DNA of 64,000 nucleotides from Erwinia mallotivora (GTDB taxonomy: Bacteria; Pseudomonadota; Gammaproteobacteria; Enterobacterales; Enterobacteriaceae): the NCBI RefSeq assembly GCF_000590885.1, contig NZ_JFHN01000022.1, positions 1 to 64,000 of the forward strand, in the 5' to 3' direction. Below, one piece after another: positions 10,044 through 21,746 of the stretch. Under the pieces are notes generated by a model. That model was not told the DNA's origin, did not search any database, and was given only the letters and a program-made list of their open reading frames with translations. Numbering within the stretch: the stretch's first letter is position 1; each line of letters starts with the position of its first letter. The position numbers were made by a program, and so were the translations under genes.

Positions 10044-10063
10044 TATGCTCGAAAACGAACATT
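10044..10063 (+). promoter_or_regulatory. GlpR operator upstream of glpD
   Basis: A near-perfect palindrome with halves TATGCTCGAA and AACGAACATT, matching the known GlpR operator pattern (ATGTTCG-N4-CGAACAT). A further half-site CGAACAT follows at 10077-10083, so two tandem operators are likely. It explains repression of glpD by the GlpR encoded at 5927-6685. Confidence 0.75.
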
Positions 10064-10095
10064 TAAGAACTATTCCGAACATCGGAGGAGATGAC

Positions 10096-11604
10096 GTGGA
10101 AACCAAAGATCTGATCGTAATCGGCGGCGGTATCAACGGCGCAGGTATTGCGGCTGATGCCGCAGGACGCGGCCTGTCTGTGCTGATGCTGGAAGCGCAG
10201 GATTTGGCCTGCGCGACTTCTTCTGCCAGCTCTAAGCTTATCCACGGTGGCTTACGTTACCTGGAACATTACGAATTCCGGCTGGTCAGCGAGGCGCTGG
10301 CCGAACGCGAAGTGCTGTTGAAGATGGCACCCCATATTGCTTTCCCGATGCGCTTTCGCCTGCCACACCGCCCGCATCTGCGTCCGGCATGGATGATCCG
10401 CATTGGGCTGTTTATGTACGACCATCTGGGGAAACGCACCAGCCTGCCGGGGAGTAAAGGTTTGCGTTTTGGCGCAGATTCAGTGCTTAAACCTGAGATT
10501 GTGCGCGGATTCGAATATTCTGACTGCTGGGTGGATGATGCGCGTCTGGTGGTGCTTAATGCCCAGGAAGTGGAAAAGCGCGGCGGCGAAGTGCGCACCC
10601 GTACCAGAGTGACCCGCGCACGGCGTGAAAACGGTCTGTGGACGGTGGAAGCTGAAGATATTGACAGTGGCAAAACCTTCACCTGGCAGGCCAGAGGTCT
10701 GGTTAACGCAGCAGGTCCATGGGTTAAGCAGCTGTTTGACGACGGCCTGCAACTGAAGTCTCCTTACGGCATCCGCCTGATCAAAGGCAGCCACATTGTG
10801 GTGCCGCGTGTGCATCATCAGAAGCAGGCTTACATTCTGCAAAACGAAGACAACCGTATTGTGTTTGTTATCCCGTGGATGGATGAGTTTTCGATTATCG
10901 GCACCACCGATGTGGAGTACAAAGGCGATCCGAAAAACGTCCATATTGATGAGAAAGAAACGGCCTATCTGCTGAAGGTTTACAATAACCACTTTAAAAA
11001 GACGCTCAGCGAGCAGGACATCGTCTGGTCTTACTCCGGCGTGCGCCCGCTGTGTGATGATGAGTCAGATTCACCGCAGGCAATCACCCGCGATTACACG
11101 CTGGACGTTCGCGATGATAACGGTCAGGCTCCGCTGCTTTCCGTCTTCGGCGGCAAGCTGACCACCTACCGTAAGCTGGCTGAACATGCGCTGGAAAAGC
11201 TGGCGAAGTACTATCCCAAAGCCGGTCCGGCCTGGACGAAAACCTGCGTGTTGCCGGGCGGAGATATTGCCGGTAGCAGTGAAGACTATGCCGCCAGCCT
11301 GCGTCGTCGCCACCCTTTTATCACTGAAGCGATGGCGCGACACTATGCCCGCACTTACGGCAGCAACAGCGAGCTGATTCTTAAAGAGGCGAAAAGCCTG
11401 GAAGATCTGGGCGAACTCTTTGGTCATCATTTCTATGAGGCCGAGCTGCGCTATCTGGTGGAAAATGAGTGGGTACGCGAAACGGACGATGCGATATGGC
11501 GTCGCACCAAAGAAGGTATGTGGCTGAATGAGGCCCAGCGAGCACGCGTGGGTGAGTGGCTGGCTGAGCACGGTAAGAAACCGTCACTGTCACTGGCTTC
11601 GTAA
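10096..11604 (+). CDS. glpD: aerobic glycerol-3-phosphate dehydrogenase GlpD
   Basis: 502 residues from a GTG codon at 10096. GTG is chosen because GGAGGAG stands five bases before it and the protein then begins like E. coli GlpD (M/V-ETKDLIVIGGG); the upstream in-frame ATG at 10045 falls inside the operator. Membrane-peripheral flavoenzyme that oxidises glycerol-3-phosphate to dihydroxyacetone phosphate and reduces quinone. The FAD dinucleotide-binding motif is GGGINGAG at about 10-17; TSSASSKLIHGGLRYLE and FGGKLTTYRKLAEHAL are diagnostic family segments, and the LSLAS C-terminus is conserved. GlpR and CRP sites lie upstream, a hairpin terminator downstream. Confidence 0.97.
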   Translation: METKDLIVIGGGINGAGIAADAAGRGLSVLMLEAQDLACATSSASSKLIHGGLRYLEHYEFRLVSEALAEREVLLKMAPHIAFPMRFRLPHRPHLRPAWMIRIGLFMYDHLGKRTSLPGSKGLRFGADSVLKPEIVRGFEYSDCWVDDARLVVLNAQEVEKRGGEVRTRTRVTRARRENGLWTVEAEDIDSGKTFTWQARGLVNAAGPWVKQLFDDGLQLKSPYGIRLIKGSHIVVPRVHHQKQAYILQNEDNRIVFVIPWMDEFSIIGTTDVEYKGDPKNVHIDEKETAYLLKVYNNHFKKTLSEQDIVWSYSGVRPLCDDESDSPQAITRDYTLDVRDDNGQAPLLSVFGGKLTTYRKLAEHALEKLAKYYPKAGPAWTKTCVLPGGDIAGSSEDYAASLRRRHPFITEAMARHYARTYGSNSELILKEAKSLEDLGELFGHHFYEAELRYLVENEWVRETDDAIWRRTKEGMWLNEAQRARVGEWLAEHGKKPSLSLAS

Positions 11605-11655
11605 GCCGTTGATCAGATTCATTATCTGACTGTAAGAAATGTTTAAAGTGATAAG

Positions 11656-11689
11656 AAAAAAGCGGGAACATTAACGTTCCCGCTTTTTA
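11656..11689. terminator. bidirectional terminator between glpD and glgP
   Basis: Arms AGCGGGAAC (11661-11669) and GTTCCCGCT (11676-11684), loop ATTAAC, flanked by A5 on the left and T5 on the right, so it can stop transcripts from both convergent genes. Confidence 0.85.
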
Positions 11690-11747
11690 TTGCCGACCGA
11701 AATCCGCCTGATTAACTCCTCTTCCTTAAAGGACAGGCGAAAACCTG

Positions 11748-14195
11748 TTACAAACGCACCGGTTTAATGGCCCAGATATCGTCGGCGTACTCCTGAATGG
11801 TGCGGTCAGAGGAGAAATACCCCATATTGGCAATATTCAGCAGCGCACGCCGCGTCCACTCTTCCGGCTGGCGATAGAGTTCATCCACTTTGTCCTGGGT
11901 ATCCACGTAGCTACGGTAGTCAGCCAGCAGCTGATAGTGGTCACCCAGATTCACCAGGGAATCAAAGATATTACGGTAACGGCCTGGTTCCTGTGGACTG
12001 AAGGCACCCGTGGCGATCTGCGTCAACGCCTGATGCAGTTCCGCATCCTGTTCGTAGAACGTATGCGCGCTGTAACCGTCGCGGCGCAGCGCCTCGACCT
12101 CTGGCGTGGTGTTGCCGAAAATAAAGATATTCTCTTCTCCGACATGCTCACGCATCTCCACGTTCGCTCCATCCAGCGTGCCGATGGTCAGCGCACCGTT
12201 TAGGGCAAACTTCATGTTGCTGGTCCCGGAAGCTTCCGTGCCCGCCAGCGAGATCTGTTCAGAGAGATCCGCCGCCGGAATAATGATCTGTGCCAGGCTT
12301 ACGCTGTAGTTCGGAATAAACACCACCTTCAGCTTATTCTTCACCTGCGGATCGCTGTTGATCACCGTAGCCACATCATTGATCAGATGAATAATATGTT
12401 TGGCCATGTAATAGGCCGAGGCCGCCTTACCGGCAAAAATATTCACCCTTGGCACCCAGTTCGCCTGCGGATCGGCTTTGATGCGGTTGTAACGGGTGAT
12501 CACATGCAGCACGTTCAGCAACTGACGTTTGTATTCATGGATGCGTTTGATCTGCACGTCGAACAGCGCATGGGGGTCGATAACGATATCCATCTTCTGG
12601 CCGATATACTCCGCCAGCCGCTTCTTATTGCGTAACTTGGAATCACTGATTCTGGTCAGAAAACTGGGGTAGTCGATATGCTGTTTCAGTTCATCCAGCT
12701 GACTGAGCTCGGTACGCCAGGTACGACCAATAGTGTTGTCGAGCACCTCTGACAGCGACGGGTTGGCCAGCGCCAGCCAGCGGCGCGGGGTAACACCATT
12801 GGTCTTATTACTGAACCGCCCCGGAAACAGTGCGGCAAAATCGGCAAACAGCGACTGCACCATCAGATTGGAGTGCAGTTCAGAAACGCCGTTCACCTTG
12901 TGGCTGACCACCACCGCCAGCCACGCCATGCGCACCTGCCGCCCATTGTTCTCATCGATGATCGAAATCCGGGATAACAGTTCCCAGTCATCCGGGTGGT
13001 AATCCTGAATCGTTTTCAGGAAGTAGTCATTGATATCGAAAATAATTTGCAGGTGACGAGGCAGGATCTTGCCGATCATATCCACCGGCCAGGTTTCCAG
13101 CGCCTCCTGCATCAGCGTGTGGTTAGTGTAGGAGAAGACCTGGCAGGTGACTTCGAAAGCGTCATCCCAGGTGTATTTGTGCTCGTCAATCAGCAAGCGC
13201 ATCAGCTCCGGAATGGCCAGCACCGGATGCGTATCGTTGAGATGGATCGCTATTTTTTCGGCCAGATTTTCGAAGGTGTGATGCATAATCCAGTGGCGGT
13301 TGAGGATATCCTGCACCGTCGCCGATACGAGAAAATACTCCTGGCGCAGACGCAACTCTCGCCCCGAATAGGTTGAGTCATCCGGATAAAGTACCCTTGA
13401 GACGTTTTCCGAATGGTTTTTATCCTCCACCGCCGCGAAATAATCCCCCTGGTTAAACTTGCCGAGGTTTATTTCATTACTGGCCTGTGCTCCCCACAGC
13501 CGCAGTGTATTGGTGGCGTCGGTATCGAAACCGGGGATAATCTGATCATAGGCCGTCGCCAGCACCTCCTCCGTTTCCAGCCAGCGCGAACGCACGCCCT
13601 CCTGCTGGATACGTCCACCGAAACGGACCTTGTAACGGGTGGTAAAGCGCTGGAATTCCCAGGGGTTACCGTATTCCAGCCAGTAATCCGGTGACTCCGC
13701 CTGTTGTCCGTCGATAATATTCTGTTTGAACATGCCGTAATCGTAGCGGATTCCGTAGCCGCGTCCCGGTAGCCCCAGTGTGGCAAGCGAGTCGAGAAAA
13801 CAGGCCGCCAGACGCCCCAGGCCACCGTTACCCAGGCCAGGATCGCACTCTTCTTCAATCAGCTCTTCCAGATCGAAGCCCATTTCGTCCAGTGCGGCAC
13901 TGGCATCCTCATAAAGGCCGATGGCCAGCAGGGCATTAGATAACGTCCGCCCGACCAGAAACTCCATCGACAGATAGTAAACCTGGCGCACATCCTGCGA
14001 CAATTGCGCCCGATTAGAACGCAGCCAGCGCTCCACCACCCGGTCACGTACTGCCAGCAGGGTGGCGTTCAGCCATTCATGTTTGTTGGCAATGGAAGGA
14101 TCTTTACCAAGGGTAAACATCAGTTTATAGGCAATCGAGTTCTTCAGCGCGTCCACACTCAACGTGGGCGCGTTATAGGAGAAAGGTGCGTTCAT
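11748..14195 (-). CDS. glgP: glycogen phosphorylase GlgP
   Basis: 815 residues, the standard length. GT35 enzyme that shortens glycogen outer chains to glucose-1-phosphate in the cytoplasm. The pyridoxal-phosphate lysine is in [34 protein letters not shown] and [13 protein letters not shown] are further family marks. Last gene of glgB-glgX-glgC-glgA-glgP, 21 bases after glgA. It is a paralogue of MalP (3328-5730), which works on linear maltodextrins. Confidence 0.97.
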   Translation of the reverse strand: MNAPFSYNAPTLSVDALKNSIAYKLMFTLGKDPSIANKHEWLNATLLAVRDRVVERWLRSNRAQLSQDVRQVYYLSMEFLVGRTLSNALLAIGLYEDASAALDEMGFDLEELIEEECDPGLGNGGLGRLAACFLDSLATLGLPGRGYGIRYDYGMFKQNIIDGQQAESPDYWLEYGNPWEFQRFTTRYKVRFGGRIQQEGVRSRWLETEEVLATAYDQIIPGFDTDATNTLRLWGAQASNEINLGKFNQGDYFAAVEDKNHSENVSRVLYPDDSTYSGRELRLRQEYFLVSATVQDILNRHWIMHHTFENLAEKIAIHLNDTHPVLAIPELMRLLIDEHKYTWDDAFEVTCQVFSYTNHTLMQEALETWPVDMIGKILPRHLQIIFDINDYFLKTIQDYHPDDWELLSRISIIDENNGRQVRMAWLAVVVSHKVNGVSELHSNLMVQSLFADFAALFPGRFSNKTNGVTPRRWLALANPSLSEVLDNTIGRTWRTELSQLDELKQHIDYPSFLTRISDSKLRNKKRLAEYIGQKMDIVIDPHALFDVQIKRIHEYKRQLLNVLHVITRYNRIKADPQANWVPRVNIFAGKAASAYYMAKHIIHLINDVATVINSDPQVKNKLKVVFIPNYSVSLAQIIIPAADLSEQISLAGTEASGTSNMKFALNGALTIGTLDGANVEMREHVGEENIFIFGNTTPEVEALRRDGYSAHTFYEQDAELHQALTQIATGAFSPQEPGRYRNIFDSLVNLGDHYQLLADYRSYVDTQDKVDELYRQPEEWTRRALLNIANMGYFSSDRTIQEYADDIWAIKPVRL

Positions 14196-14216
14196 ATCAA
14201 ATTTCCCATTTCCTGA

Positions 14217-15650
14217 TTACAACAGACGTTGATAGAGATCGCGGTAGGCCACAGCGGCCACCTGCCAGCTAAAATCCATCGCCATTGCCTGACGCTGAAC
14301 GTAGCGCCACAATGACGGACGGGACCAGAGAACAAAGGTACGACGGATGGCGCGCAGCAACGACCAGGCATTGCTGTCCTCGAAGACAAAACCACTGGCA
14401 ATGCCATCTGCCAGATTTTCCAGCGAGCTGTCGCTGACCGTATCGGCCAGACCACCGGTGCGGCGGACCAGCGGCAGGGTGCCGTATTTCAGGCCATAGA
14501 GCTGAGTCAGCCCACATGGCTCAAAGCGGCTGGGAACCATAATCACATCCGCGCCACCCATAATGCGGTGGGAGAATGCTTCGTGATAACCAATCTGCAC
14601 CCCCACCTGGCCCGGATATTCGGCGGCAGCAGCCAGAAAACCCTGCTGCAATACCGCATCCCCGGCGCCAAGTAGTACCAGCTGCCCGCCCTGTTCCAGC
14701 AGGCCGGGCAGCGCTTCGAGGACCAGATCCAGGCCTTTCTGTCGGGTCAGACGACTGACCACCGCAAACACCGGCACCTTTTCATCAATTTTCAGGCCCA
14801 TCGCGATTTGCAGCTGGCGCTTGTTGTCCTGTTTCGCTTCCAGTACGTCGCGGTTGTAGCGCGACGTCAGCAGCAGGTCATTCTCCGGATCCCAGATGGC
14901 CGGATCGACGCCGTTGAGCACCCCTGTCAGCCTGCCTTCCAGCTGGCGCTGCTTTAACAGGTCTTCCATGCCGTAGCCGTACTCCGGCAGGGTAATTTCA
15001 CGCGCATAGGTCGGGCTGACTGCCGTGATGTGATCGGCATAAAACAACCCGGCCTTCAGGTAGGAGATCTGGTTATAGAACTCCAGGCCGTACATATTGA
15101 AAAACGACCACGGCAGCTGGATCTGCTCCATGTGATGGGCAGAGAACAGTCCCTGGTACGCCAGATTGTGCACGGTAAACACCGACTTTGCCGGACGTCC
15201 TCTGGCCGCCAGATAGGCACAGGTCAGGCCGGCATGCCAGTCATGCGCATGGACCACTTCCGGTCGCCAGAAGGTATCCAGTCCGCAGGCTATTTCACAT
15301 CCCATCCATCCCAACAACGCAAAACGCAGGTAGTTATCGGTGTAGGCAAACTGTGATTCATCGTGGTACGGGCTGCCGGGTCGGTCATACAGCCCCGGCG
15401 CATCAATCAGGTAAATCCCCACGCCATCGTATTGCCCGTAGTGCAGCTCGACATAACCTGCAAACGTTTGCAGTCTCGCCACTACCTGTACATCAGGAAT
15501 GCCTTTTTTCAGGTCGGGAAACGCCGGGATCAGCACCCGGGTATCCACACCTTCTGCAATCTGTGCAGCCGGTAATGCTCCAACAACATCAGCAAGCCCG
15601 CCCGTTTTAAGCAGCGGGAAAATTTCTGAACAGACATGTAACACCTGCAT
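14217..15650 (-). CDS. glgA: glycogen synthase GlgA
   Basis: 477 residues from the ATG at 15650, preceded by AAGGAG; the in-frame ATG five codons upstream is not used in homologues. GT5 enzyme that adds glucose from ADP-glucose to the growing glucan. The ADP-glucose-binding KTGGLADV is at about residues 15-22, and the C-terminal lobe has [19 protein letters not shown] with the catalytic Glu. Fourth gene of the glycogen operon, 83 bases after glgC. Confidence 0.97.
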   Translation of the reverse strand: MQVLHVCSEIFPLLKTGGLADVVGALPAAQIAEGVDTRVLIPAFPDLKKGIPDVQVVARLQTFAGYVELHYGQYDGVGIYLIDAPGLYDRPGSPYHDESQFAYTDNYLRFALLGWMGCEIACGLDTFWRPEVVHAHDWHAGLTCAYLAARGRPAKSVFTVHNLAYQGLFSAHHMEQIQLPWSFFNMYGLEFYNQISYLKAGLFYADHITAVSPTYAREITLPEYGYGMEDLLKQRQLEGRLTGVLNGVDPAIWDPENDLLLTSRYNRDVLEAKQDNKRQLQIAMGLKIDEKVPVFAVVSRLTRQKGLDLVLEALPGLLEQGGQLVLLGAGDAVLQQGFLAAAAEYPGQVGVQIGYHEAFSHRIMGGADVIMVPSRFEPCGLTQLYGLKYGTLPLVRRTGGLADTVSDSSLENLADGIASGFVFEDSNAWSLLRAIRRTFVLWSRPSLWRYVQRQAMAMDFSWQVAAVAYRDLYQRLL

Positions 15651-15733
15651 TATCGGCTCCTTCATTACGTTCTGACACGTTCCTCAGCATCAAACAGTTG
15701 TGTCTCTCTCTGACCGTGCTAACAGTTAAGCGA

Positions 15734-17020
15734 TCAGCTGTGCCAGCCCAGCTTCGCCAGCATGGTGCGCGTGACCAACACAATCCCCTCCTCCGAACGG
15801 TAAAACCGGCGCGCATCGTCTTCGGGATTTTCTCCGATTACCGTCCCTTCAGGCAGCTCACAGGCACGGTCAATCACGCAGCGGCGCAGGCGACATGAGC
15901 GCCCCACCACCACATCCGGCGAGAGAACAGAGGATTCGATATTGCAAAAGGAGTTGATCCGTACTCGTGAAAACAGCACAGAGTTCACCACCACCGAGCC
16001 GGAAATAATGCAACCTCCCGACACCAGCGAGTTCATGGTCATACCGTGACTACCCGATCGATCCTGGACGAATTTTGCCGGTGGCAGTGGCTCCATGTAG
16101 GTCCGAATCGGCCAGTTACGATCGTACATATCCAGCTCTGGCGTGACCGACGCCAGGTCGAGATTCGTTTTCCAGTAGGCTTCCAGCGTACCCACATCGC
16201 GCCAGTAAGGTGGTGAGCTGTTATCGCCCTGCACACAGGAGAGGCTGAACGAATGGGCCAGCGCCTCGCCGGTCGCTACCACCTTTGGCAGAATGTCCTG
16301 GCCGAAATCGTGTTTCGACTGCGTAACGGAAAGATCCTCTTCCAACAGCTGATAGAGATAGTCAGCGTTGAAAACGTAAATTCCCATACTGGCGAGGGCC
16401 TGAGTTTCATCACCGGGCATGTGCGGCGGGCTGGCCGGTTTTTCGAGGAAATCCACCACCCGGTTCTGCTCATTCACCGCCATCACGCCAAAAGCGCTGG
16501 CTTCGGCAATGGGCACCGGCAGACAGGCAATCGTACAGCTCGCGCCGTTTTCCACGTGGTCCAGCAACATGCGCGAATAGTCCATTTTGTAGATATGGTC
16601 GCCCGCCAGGATGACGATGTATTTCGCCCGGTAGCGTCGGATGATATCCAGATTCTGCGTCACTGCATCCGCCGTACCGCGATACCAGTGCTCGCCGGAC
16701 AGGCGCTGCTGAGCGGGCAACAAATCGACAAATTCGTTCATCTCTTCATTCAGAAAGGACCAGCCGCGCTGAATATGTTGTACCAGCGTATGCGACTGGT
16801 ACTGAGTGATCACCGCTATCCTGCGGATGCCAGAGTTGAGGCAGTTCGACAGGGCAAAATCGATGATGCGAAACTTGCCGCCAAAATGAACCGCGGGCTT
16901 GGCACGTTTGGCGGTTAAGTCTTTCAGCCGGGTTCCGCGCCCACCGGCCAGAATCAGGGCCACGGTTTGCGTCGGCAATTGTCTTGCCAGCATCAGTGCA
17001 TCGTTCTTATCTGCAACCAT
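15734..17020 (-). CDS. glgC: glucose-1-phosphate adenylyltransferase GlgC
   Basis: 428 residues (431 in E. coli). It makes ADP-glucose from ATP and glucose-1-phosphate, the committed and allosterically controlled step of glycogen synthesis. The nucleotidyltransferase core begins with [35 protein letters not shown] carries the activator-binding lysine and arginine region; [12 protein letters not shown] holds a catalytic Asp. The C-terminal part is a left-handed beta-helix with [16 protein letters not shown]-type repeats. Third gene of the operon, 15 bases after glgX. Confidence 0.97.
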   Translation of the reverse strand: MVADKNDALMLARQLPTQTVALILAGGRGTRLKDLTAKRAKPAVHFGGKFRIIDFALSNCLNSGIRRIAVITQYQSHTLVQHIQRGWSFLNEEMNEFVDLLPAQQRLSGEHWYRGTADAVTQNLDIIRRYRAKYIVILAGDHIYKMDYSRMLLDHVENGASCTIACLPVPIAEASAFGVMAVNEQNRVVDFLEKPASPPHMPGDETQALASMGIYVFNADYLYQLLEEDLSVTQSKHDFGQDILPKVVATGEALAHSFSLSCVQGDNSSPPYWRDVGTLEAYWKTNLDLASVTPELDMYDRNWPIRTYMEPLPPAKFVQDRSGSHGMTMNSLVSGGCIISGSVVVNSVLFSRVRINSFCNIESSVLSPDVVVGRSCRLRRCVIDRACELPEGTVIGENPEDDARRFYRSEEGIVLVTRTMLAKLGWHS

Positions 17021-17035
17021 CTCTGACTCCCGTTA

Positions 17036-19018
17036 TTATTGTTCGCGAAACACGCACACGCCGTGTGCGGGTCCATGCCAGACAGTGACTGAAATCGGGT
17101 TGTCGTCCCCGGCAAAGGGCGGAACGGCGTACCACTGGCCTGCGGGCAGGACCAGGTCGCTCACTTCTTCGGTGGCGTTGAGGGTGATAAGCCAGCGACC
17201 GGACAGCCGGATCTGTAAACGATGAGCACCCTGTTGCCACGCCGCCGGGTCGAGAGGCTGTCCGCTGGCGTCAAGCCATTCAACGTTACCATCACCTGGC
17301 TGCCACCAGCGGTCTGAGGTTAACGCCGGGATAGTCTGGCGCAGGTGGATCAGCGCAGCAGTAAAGGCAAACAGTCCGCTGTCATTGTGCTGCCAGTCCA
17401 GCCAGCTCAGTTCGTTATCCTGGCAGTAAGCATTGTTGTTGCCATGCTGGCTGTGCCCGTGCTCATCACCGGCCAGTAACATCGGCGTCCCCTGCGCCAG
17501 CAGCAGAGTGGTAAGCAGCGCATGAACGCTGCGGCGGCGGTGCTCTACGATCAGCAGCGAGGCCTGCAATCCTTCGACACCGTGGTTGTGACTGAAATTG
17601 CTGTTGTGACCATCGCGGTTGTCCTCGCCGTTGGCCTCGTTATGCTTGCGGTTAAAACTGACCAGATCGCGCAGTGTGAAGCCATCATGCGCGGTAATCA
17701 GGTTAATGCTGGCAGAAGGCAGGCGATCCTGCTGCCGGAACAGATCGCTGGAGGCGGCAAAACGTCTGGCAAATTCACCGTTGGTGATGTCACCATGCAG
17801 CCACCAGCGCCGCGTCACATCACGAAAGTGATCGTTCCATTCCGCAAACCCCGCCGGGAAGTTACCCACCTGATACCCATCCGGCCCGATATCCCACGGC
17901 TCGGCGATCATTTTGCATTGTGACAACAGCGGGTCGGCCTCAATGGCCCGAAAAAGCGCAGAATCACGCTGATACTCCGGCGTGCGGCCCATCACGGTTG
18001 CCAGGTCAAAGCGGAAGCCGTCAACGTGGCACTCCTCAACCCAGTAGCGCAGGCAGTCCAGCGTCCAGCGCATCGCCACCGGATGACTGAGATTCAGGGT
18101 GTTGCCGCAGCCGGTCCAGTTCTCGTTACTCCCGCTGCTATCCAGCCAGTAGTAACTTTTGTTGTCCACGCCACGGTTAGCCAGCGTCGGACCGGTTTCC
18201 TCCAGTTCCGCGGTGTGATTGAACACCACGTCGAGGATCACCTCGATTCCCGCCGCGTGCAGGGCTTTAACCGCCTGCTGGAACTCATTACGCGGATGGA
18301 CGCCGTCAACGCCGGAGGCATAGCGGCTGTGCAGCGCAAAAGGCGCAAGCGGGTTGTAACCCCAGTAGTTGGTCAGCCCCAGCCGCAGCAGACGTGGCTC
18401 GTCAGCGAAGCAGGCCACCGGCAGCAGCTCCAGACTGGTAATGCCTAACCGTTTGAAGTAGTCGATCATCACCGGGTGACCCAGCGCCGCATAGGTTCCG
18501 CGGATTTCCGGCGGAATCGCGGGATGACGTCGGGTCAGGCCACGGACATGGGCTTCATAAATAACCGTTTTCCCCCAGGGTACGCGGGGCGGCTGGTCAT
18601 CTTCCCAGTCAAAGTCATCGGCCAGCACCACACTTTTTGGTGCAACCGCCGCACTGTCGGTGGTATCCGGCTCCGTATCGCCACACTGAAAACGGGGATC
18701 GTCAGTGACCTCACCGTCCACCTCGCGGGCACAGGGGTCCACCAGCAATTTACAGGGATTGAAGCGGTGCCCGGCCTGCGGCTGCCACGGACCATGCACC
18801 CGATAACCGTAGCGCTGGCCTGGTTTTATCGCCGCCAGCCAGCCGTGCCAGACGCCCTCCGTGCAGGCGGGCAAATCGAGTCGGGTTTCCTGCCCCTGAT
18901 GATCAAACAGGCACAGCTCCACCCGCTCCGCATGGGGCGAAAACAGGGTAAAGTTGACGCCTTTGCCATCATAAAGCGCACCTGCCGGGGTGGGTTTACC
19001 TGCCTGGACCGGGCTCAT
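17036..19018 (-). CDS. glgX: glycogen debranching enzyme GlgX
   Basis: 660 residues from the ATG at 19018, whose ATGA overlaps the glgB stop; the ATG at 19039 would begin inside glgB. GH13 isoamylase-type enzyme that removes short side chains left by GlgP. An N-terminal carbohydrate-binding domain (about 1-130) precedes the barrel, with the catalytic regions [12 protein letters not shown] (nucleophile Asp), IAEPWDIG (Glu) and TAHDGFTL (Asp). Coupled by overlap to glgB and closely followed by glgC. Confidence 0.96.
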   Translation of the reverse strand: MSPVQAGKPTPAGALYDGKGVNFTLFSPHAERVELCLFDHQGQETRLDLPACTEGVWHGWLAAIKPGQRYGYRVHGPWQPQAGHRFNPCKLLVDPCAREVDGEVTDDPRFQCGDTEPDTTDSAAVAPKSVVLADDFDWEDDQPPRVPWGKTVIYEAHVRGLTRRHPAIPPEIRGTYAALGHPVMIDYFKRLGITSLELLPVACFADEPRLLRLGLTNYWGYNPLAPFALHSRYASGVDGVHPRNEFQQAVKALHAAGIEVILDVVFNHTAELEETGPTLANRGVDNKSYYWLDSSGSNENWTGCGNTLNLSHPVAMRWTLDCLRYWVEECHVDGFRFDLATVMGRTPEYQRDSALFRAIEADPLLSQCKMIAEPWDIGPDGYQVGNFPAGFAEWNDHFRDVTRRWWLHGDITNGEFARRFAASSDLFRQQDRLPSASINLITAHDGFTLRDLVSFNRKHNEANGEDNRDGHNSNFSHNHGVEGLQASLLIVEHRRRSVHALLTTLLLAQGTPMLLAGDEHGHSQHGNNNAYCQDNELSWLDWQHNDSGLFAFTAALIHLRQTIPALTSDRWWQPGDGNVEWLDASGQPLDPAAWQQGAHRLQIRLSGRWLITLNATEEVSDLVLPAGQWYAVPPFAGDDNPISVTVWHGPAHGVCVFREQ

Positions 19019-21201
19019 TTTGCCTCCCTGACCAGCCACACCGTTGCCAGCGGCGGCAGGGTAACGGTAAGAGAGTGCTCGCGGTTGTGACTGGGTTGCG
19101 CCTGGGTCTGGATTGCAGCGAGATTACCCGCGTTGCTGCCGTGATAATGACCGGAGTCAGTATTCAGCACTTCCTGCCAGCGGCCTGGCTGGCTGACGCC
19201 AAAGCGGTAATCCGGACGAGGAACCGGGGTAAAGTTACTGGCGACAATCACCTCATTGCCTTCACGGTCACGGCGCACAAAGACAAATACCGAATTATCA
19301 AAATCGTCCACCACCAGCCATTCAAAGCCAGACTGATCGAAATCGAGCTGCCAGAGCGGGGCGTGCTGACGATAAGTGTGGTTAAGGTCTCGCACCAGGC
19401 GTTGTACGCCGTGATGCCAGTTGTCTTCCCCTTCCAGCAAATGCCAGTCGAGACTGATGTCGTGGTTCCACTCTTTGCCCTGAGCAAATTCATTGCCCAT
19501 AAACAGCAATTTTTTGCCGGGGAAGCCAAACATCCAGCCGTAGTAAGCGCGCAGGTTGGCAAACTTCTGCCAGGCATCACCGGGCATCCGATCAAGGATT
19601 GATCGCTTGCCATACACCACCTCATCGTGCGACAGCGGCAGGACAAAATTTTCTGTTGAGTTGTACAACATGCCGAAGGTCAGCTTGTTGTGATGGTGTT
19701 TGCGGTAGACCGGGTCCAGCTTCATGTAGTCCAGGGTGTCGTGCATCCAGCCCAGATTCCATTTGTACCAGAAGCCCAGCCCACCGGTTTCAGGTGGTCG
19801 CGACACGCCAGGAAAGTCCGTTGACTCTTCGGCAATGGTCACCGAACCCGGTGCCATGTGGCCCAGCGTACGATTGGTATAGCGCAGGAAAGCAATGGCT
19901 TCGAGATTCTCCCGTCCACCGAAGTGATTCGGGATCCACTCCCCCTGCTTGCGGCTGTAGTCGCGATAGATCATCGAGGCCACCGCGTCCACGCGCAGGC
20001 CATCAATACCGAAGCGCTCAATCCAGTAGAGCGCGTTGCCTGCCAGATAGTTGCTGACTTCACGGCGGCCAAAATTATAAATCAGCGTGTTCCAGTCCTG
20101 GTGATACCCTTCGCGCGGGTCGCCGTGCTCATAGAGTTCAGTGCCATCGAATTTCTCCAGACCAAAATCATCGGCCGGGAAATGACCAGGAACCCAGTCC
20201 AGCAGCACGTTCAGACCGGCCTGATGGGCAACGGCAATAAAATTGCGAAACTCATCGCGGGTGCCAAAACGCCGGGTTGGGGCATACATGCCGGTGGGCT
20301 GATAGCCCCAACTGCCATCAAAGGGATGTTCATTAATCGGCATCAGTTCCAGATGGGTGAAGCCCATCTCTTTGGCATAGGGCACCAGCTGTTCCGCCAG
20401 TTCCTTATAGCTGAGCCAGAAATTGTTATCGGTATGACGCCGCCATGAGCCCAGATGCACCTCATAAATGGAGATGGGCGCATCAAAATCATTGGCACGC
20501 TGGCGCTGTTCAGACATGGGCGTTTTTGGCGGCAGGCCACAAATCATCGAGGCACTTTCCGGTCGCATCTGCGCCTCAAAGGCGTAGGGATCGGATTTCA
20601 GCCGCAGCTGGCCGTGAGCATCAATAATTTCAAATTTGTACAGCTGGCCCTGAACCGCACCGGGAACAAACAGTTCCCACACGCCAATTTCCTGGCGAAA
20701 GCGCATCGGATGACGGCGGCCATCCCAGAAGTTGAAGTCCCCCACCACCGATACCCGGCGAGCATTGGGAGCCCATACGGCAAAACGGGTGCCGATAACG
20801 CCATCGATGACATCAGCATGGGCACCCATCGTCTCCCATGGGCGTTGGTGGGTGCCTTCAGCCAGCAGCCAGCTATCCATTTCTGCCAGTAGCGGACCGA
20901 AACGGTAAGCATCATCAATCAGATTCTGCTGGCCGTGCCAGGTGACGGCCAGCTGATAGCGAAACATTTTTTTACGGCGCGGCACCACACCCTGGAAAAA
21001 ACCGCGAGAATCGAGGCATTCGAGCTGTGCGCATTTGCGCCCGGTGTTAGTTTCAATCACCCAGACTTCGGTGGCGTCGGGCAGCAGCGCCCGCACTTCC
21101 AGACCGTTTTCAGTCTGATGCATACCGAGGAGTGAAAATGGATCTGCAAAATAGCCGGAAATTAAAGTATCGATCAGCCGGCGATCAGTAAGCTCTGACA
21201 T
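19015..21201 (-). CDS. glgB: 1,4-alpha-glucan branching enzyme GlgB
   Basis: 728 residues, identical in length to E. coli GlgB. GH13 enzyme that makes alpha-1,6 branches. Two N-terminal beta-sandwich domains (about 1-225) precede the barrel with [11 protein letters not shown] (nucleophile Asp), [10 protein letters not shown] (Glu) and [11 protein letters not shown] (Asp). First gene of the minus-strand glycogen operon; its promoter should be in the 545-base gap before it. Confidence 0.97.
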   Translation of the reverse strand: MSELTDRRLIDTLISGYFADPFSLLGMHQTENGLEVRALLPDATEVWVIETNTGRKCAQLECLDSRGFFQGVVPRRKKMFRYQLAVTWHGQQNLIDDAYRFGPLLAEMDSWLLAEGTHQRPWETMGAHADVIDGVIGTRFAVWAPNARRVSVVGDFNFWDGRRHPMRFRQEIGVWELFVPGAVQGQLYKFEIIDAHGQLRLKSDPYAFEAQMRPESASMICGLPPKTPMSEQRQRANDFDAPISIYEVHLGSWRRHTDNNFWLSYKELAEQLVPYAKEMGFTHLELMPINEHPFDGSWGYQPTGMYAPTRRFGTRDEFRNFIAVAHQAGLNVLLDWVPGHFPADDFGLEKFDGTELYEHGDPREGYHQDWNTLIYNFGRREVSNYLAGNALYWIERFGIDGLRVDAVASMIYRDYSRKQGEWIPNHFGGRENLEAIAFLRYTNRTLGHMAPGSVTIAEESTDFPGVSRPPETGGLGFWYKWNLGWMHDTLDYMKLDPVYRKHHHNKLTFGMLYNSTENFVLPLSHDEVVYGKRSILDRMPGDAWQKFANLRAYYGWMFGFPGKKLLFMGNEFAQGKEWNHDISLDWHLLEGEDNWHHGVQRLVRDLNHTYRQHAPLWQLDFDQSGFEWLVVDDFDNSVFVFVRRDREGNEVIVASNFTPVPRPDYRFGVSQPGRWQEVLNTDSGHYHGSNAGNLAAIQTQAQPSHNREHSLTVTLPPLATVWLVREAK

Positions 21202-21714
21202 GTCTGTCTTCCCGTGATGGTTGGCAGGCGATTCGCTCAGGCCGGAGTGGCGAGGAATGAACTGCTCTTCATTGAGCCAAAAAAATTACGCTGTTTTAAG
21301 CATAGCCAGGGTGCAACTAAAGCCAGCAAAGAATGGTGAAAAATAGCGTTTAACAGCGAAATTTTTTTGTCTTCAGAGACAAATAGCGGGAAACAGGGCA
21401 AACGGGGCTTGTTATTGATATGTAAAATCAATGTAACTGAAAGGAAGGGTTAACAGATGGTTAATTTTAACGCAGAGAGTGTAGCCTGTGGTATTACCGG
21501 CGGGATAATGATTTGCAGTAACGATCGCTTCATCAGTTTTTTTGCCGGGTGATTCGCGACAGAGAACACAGAAAAAATGTCCGAAAATCTCCGTGTATTA
21601 AGAACAGCCTGACCAGGCTGAGCGCTCTTAATTACAGGGAAGATTTTTTGATCGCCAAAAAATTTTTAGCTATGGAATGTCAGATTCGACAAGATAATTC
21701 CGGGAAAATTTTTT
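21202..21714. other. non-coding region between asd and glgB
   Basis: About 510 AT-rich bases. It should contain the glg operon promoter on the minus strand, but I cannot fix its -35/-10 elements. The plus-strand frame starting at 21549 runs mainly antisense through asd and is not called a gene. Confidence 0.5.
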
Positions 21715-21739
21715 GGTGCCTTCTGTTGATGAAGGCACC
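21715..21739. terminator. hairpin downstream of asd
   Basis: Perfect 9-base stem, arms GGTGCCTTC and GAAGGCACC, loop TGTTGAT, eight bases after the asd stop. Flanking AT-rich bases could extend it. There is no clean U-tract right after the stem on the minus strand, so termination efficiency is uncertain. Confidence 0.55.
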
Positions 21740-21746
21740 ATTAATT

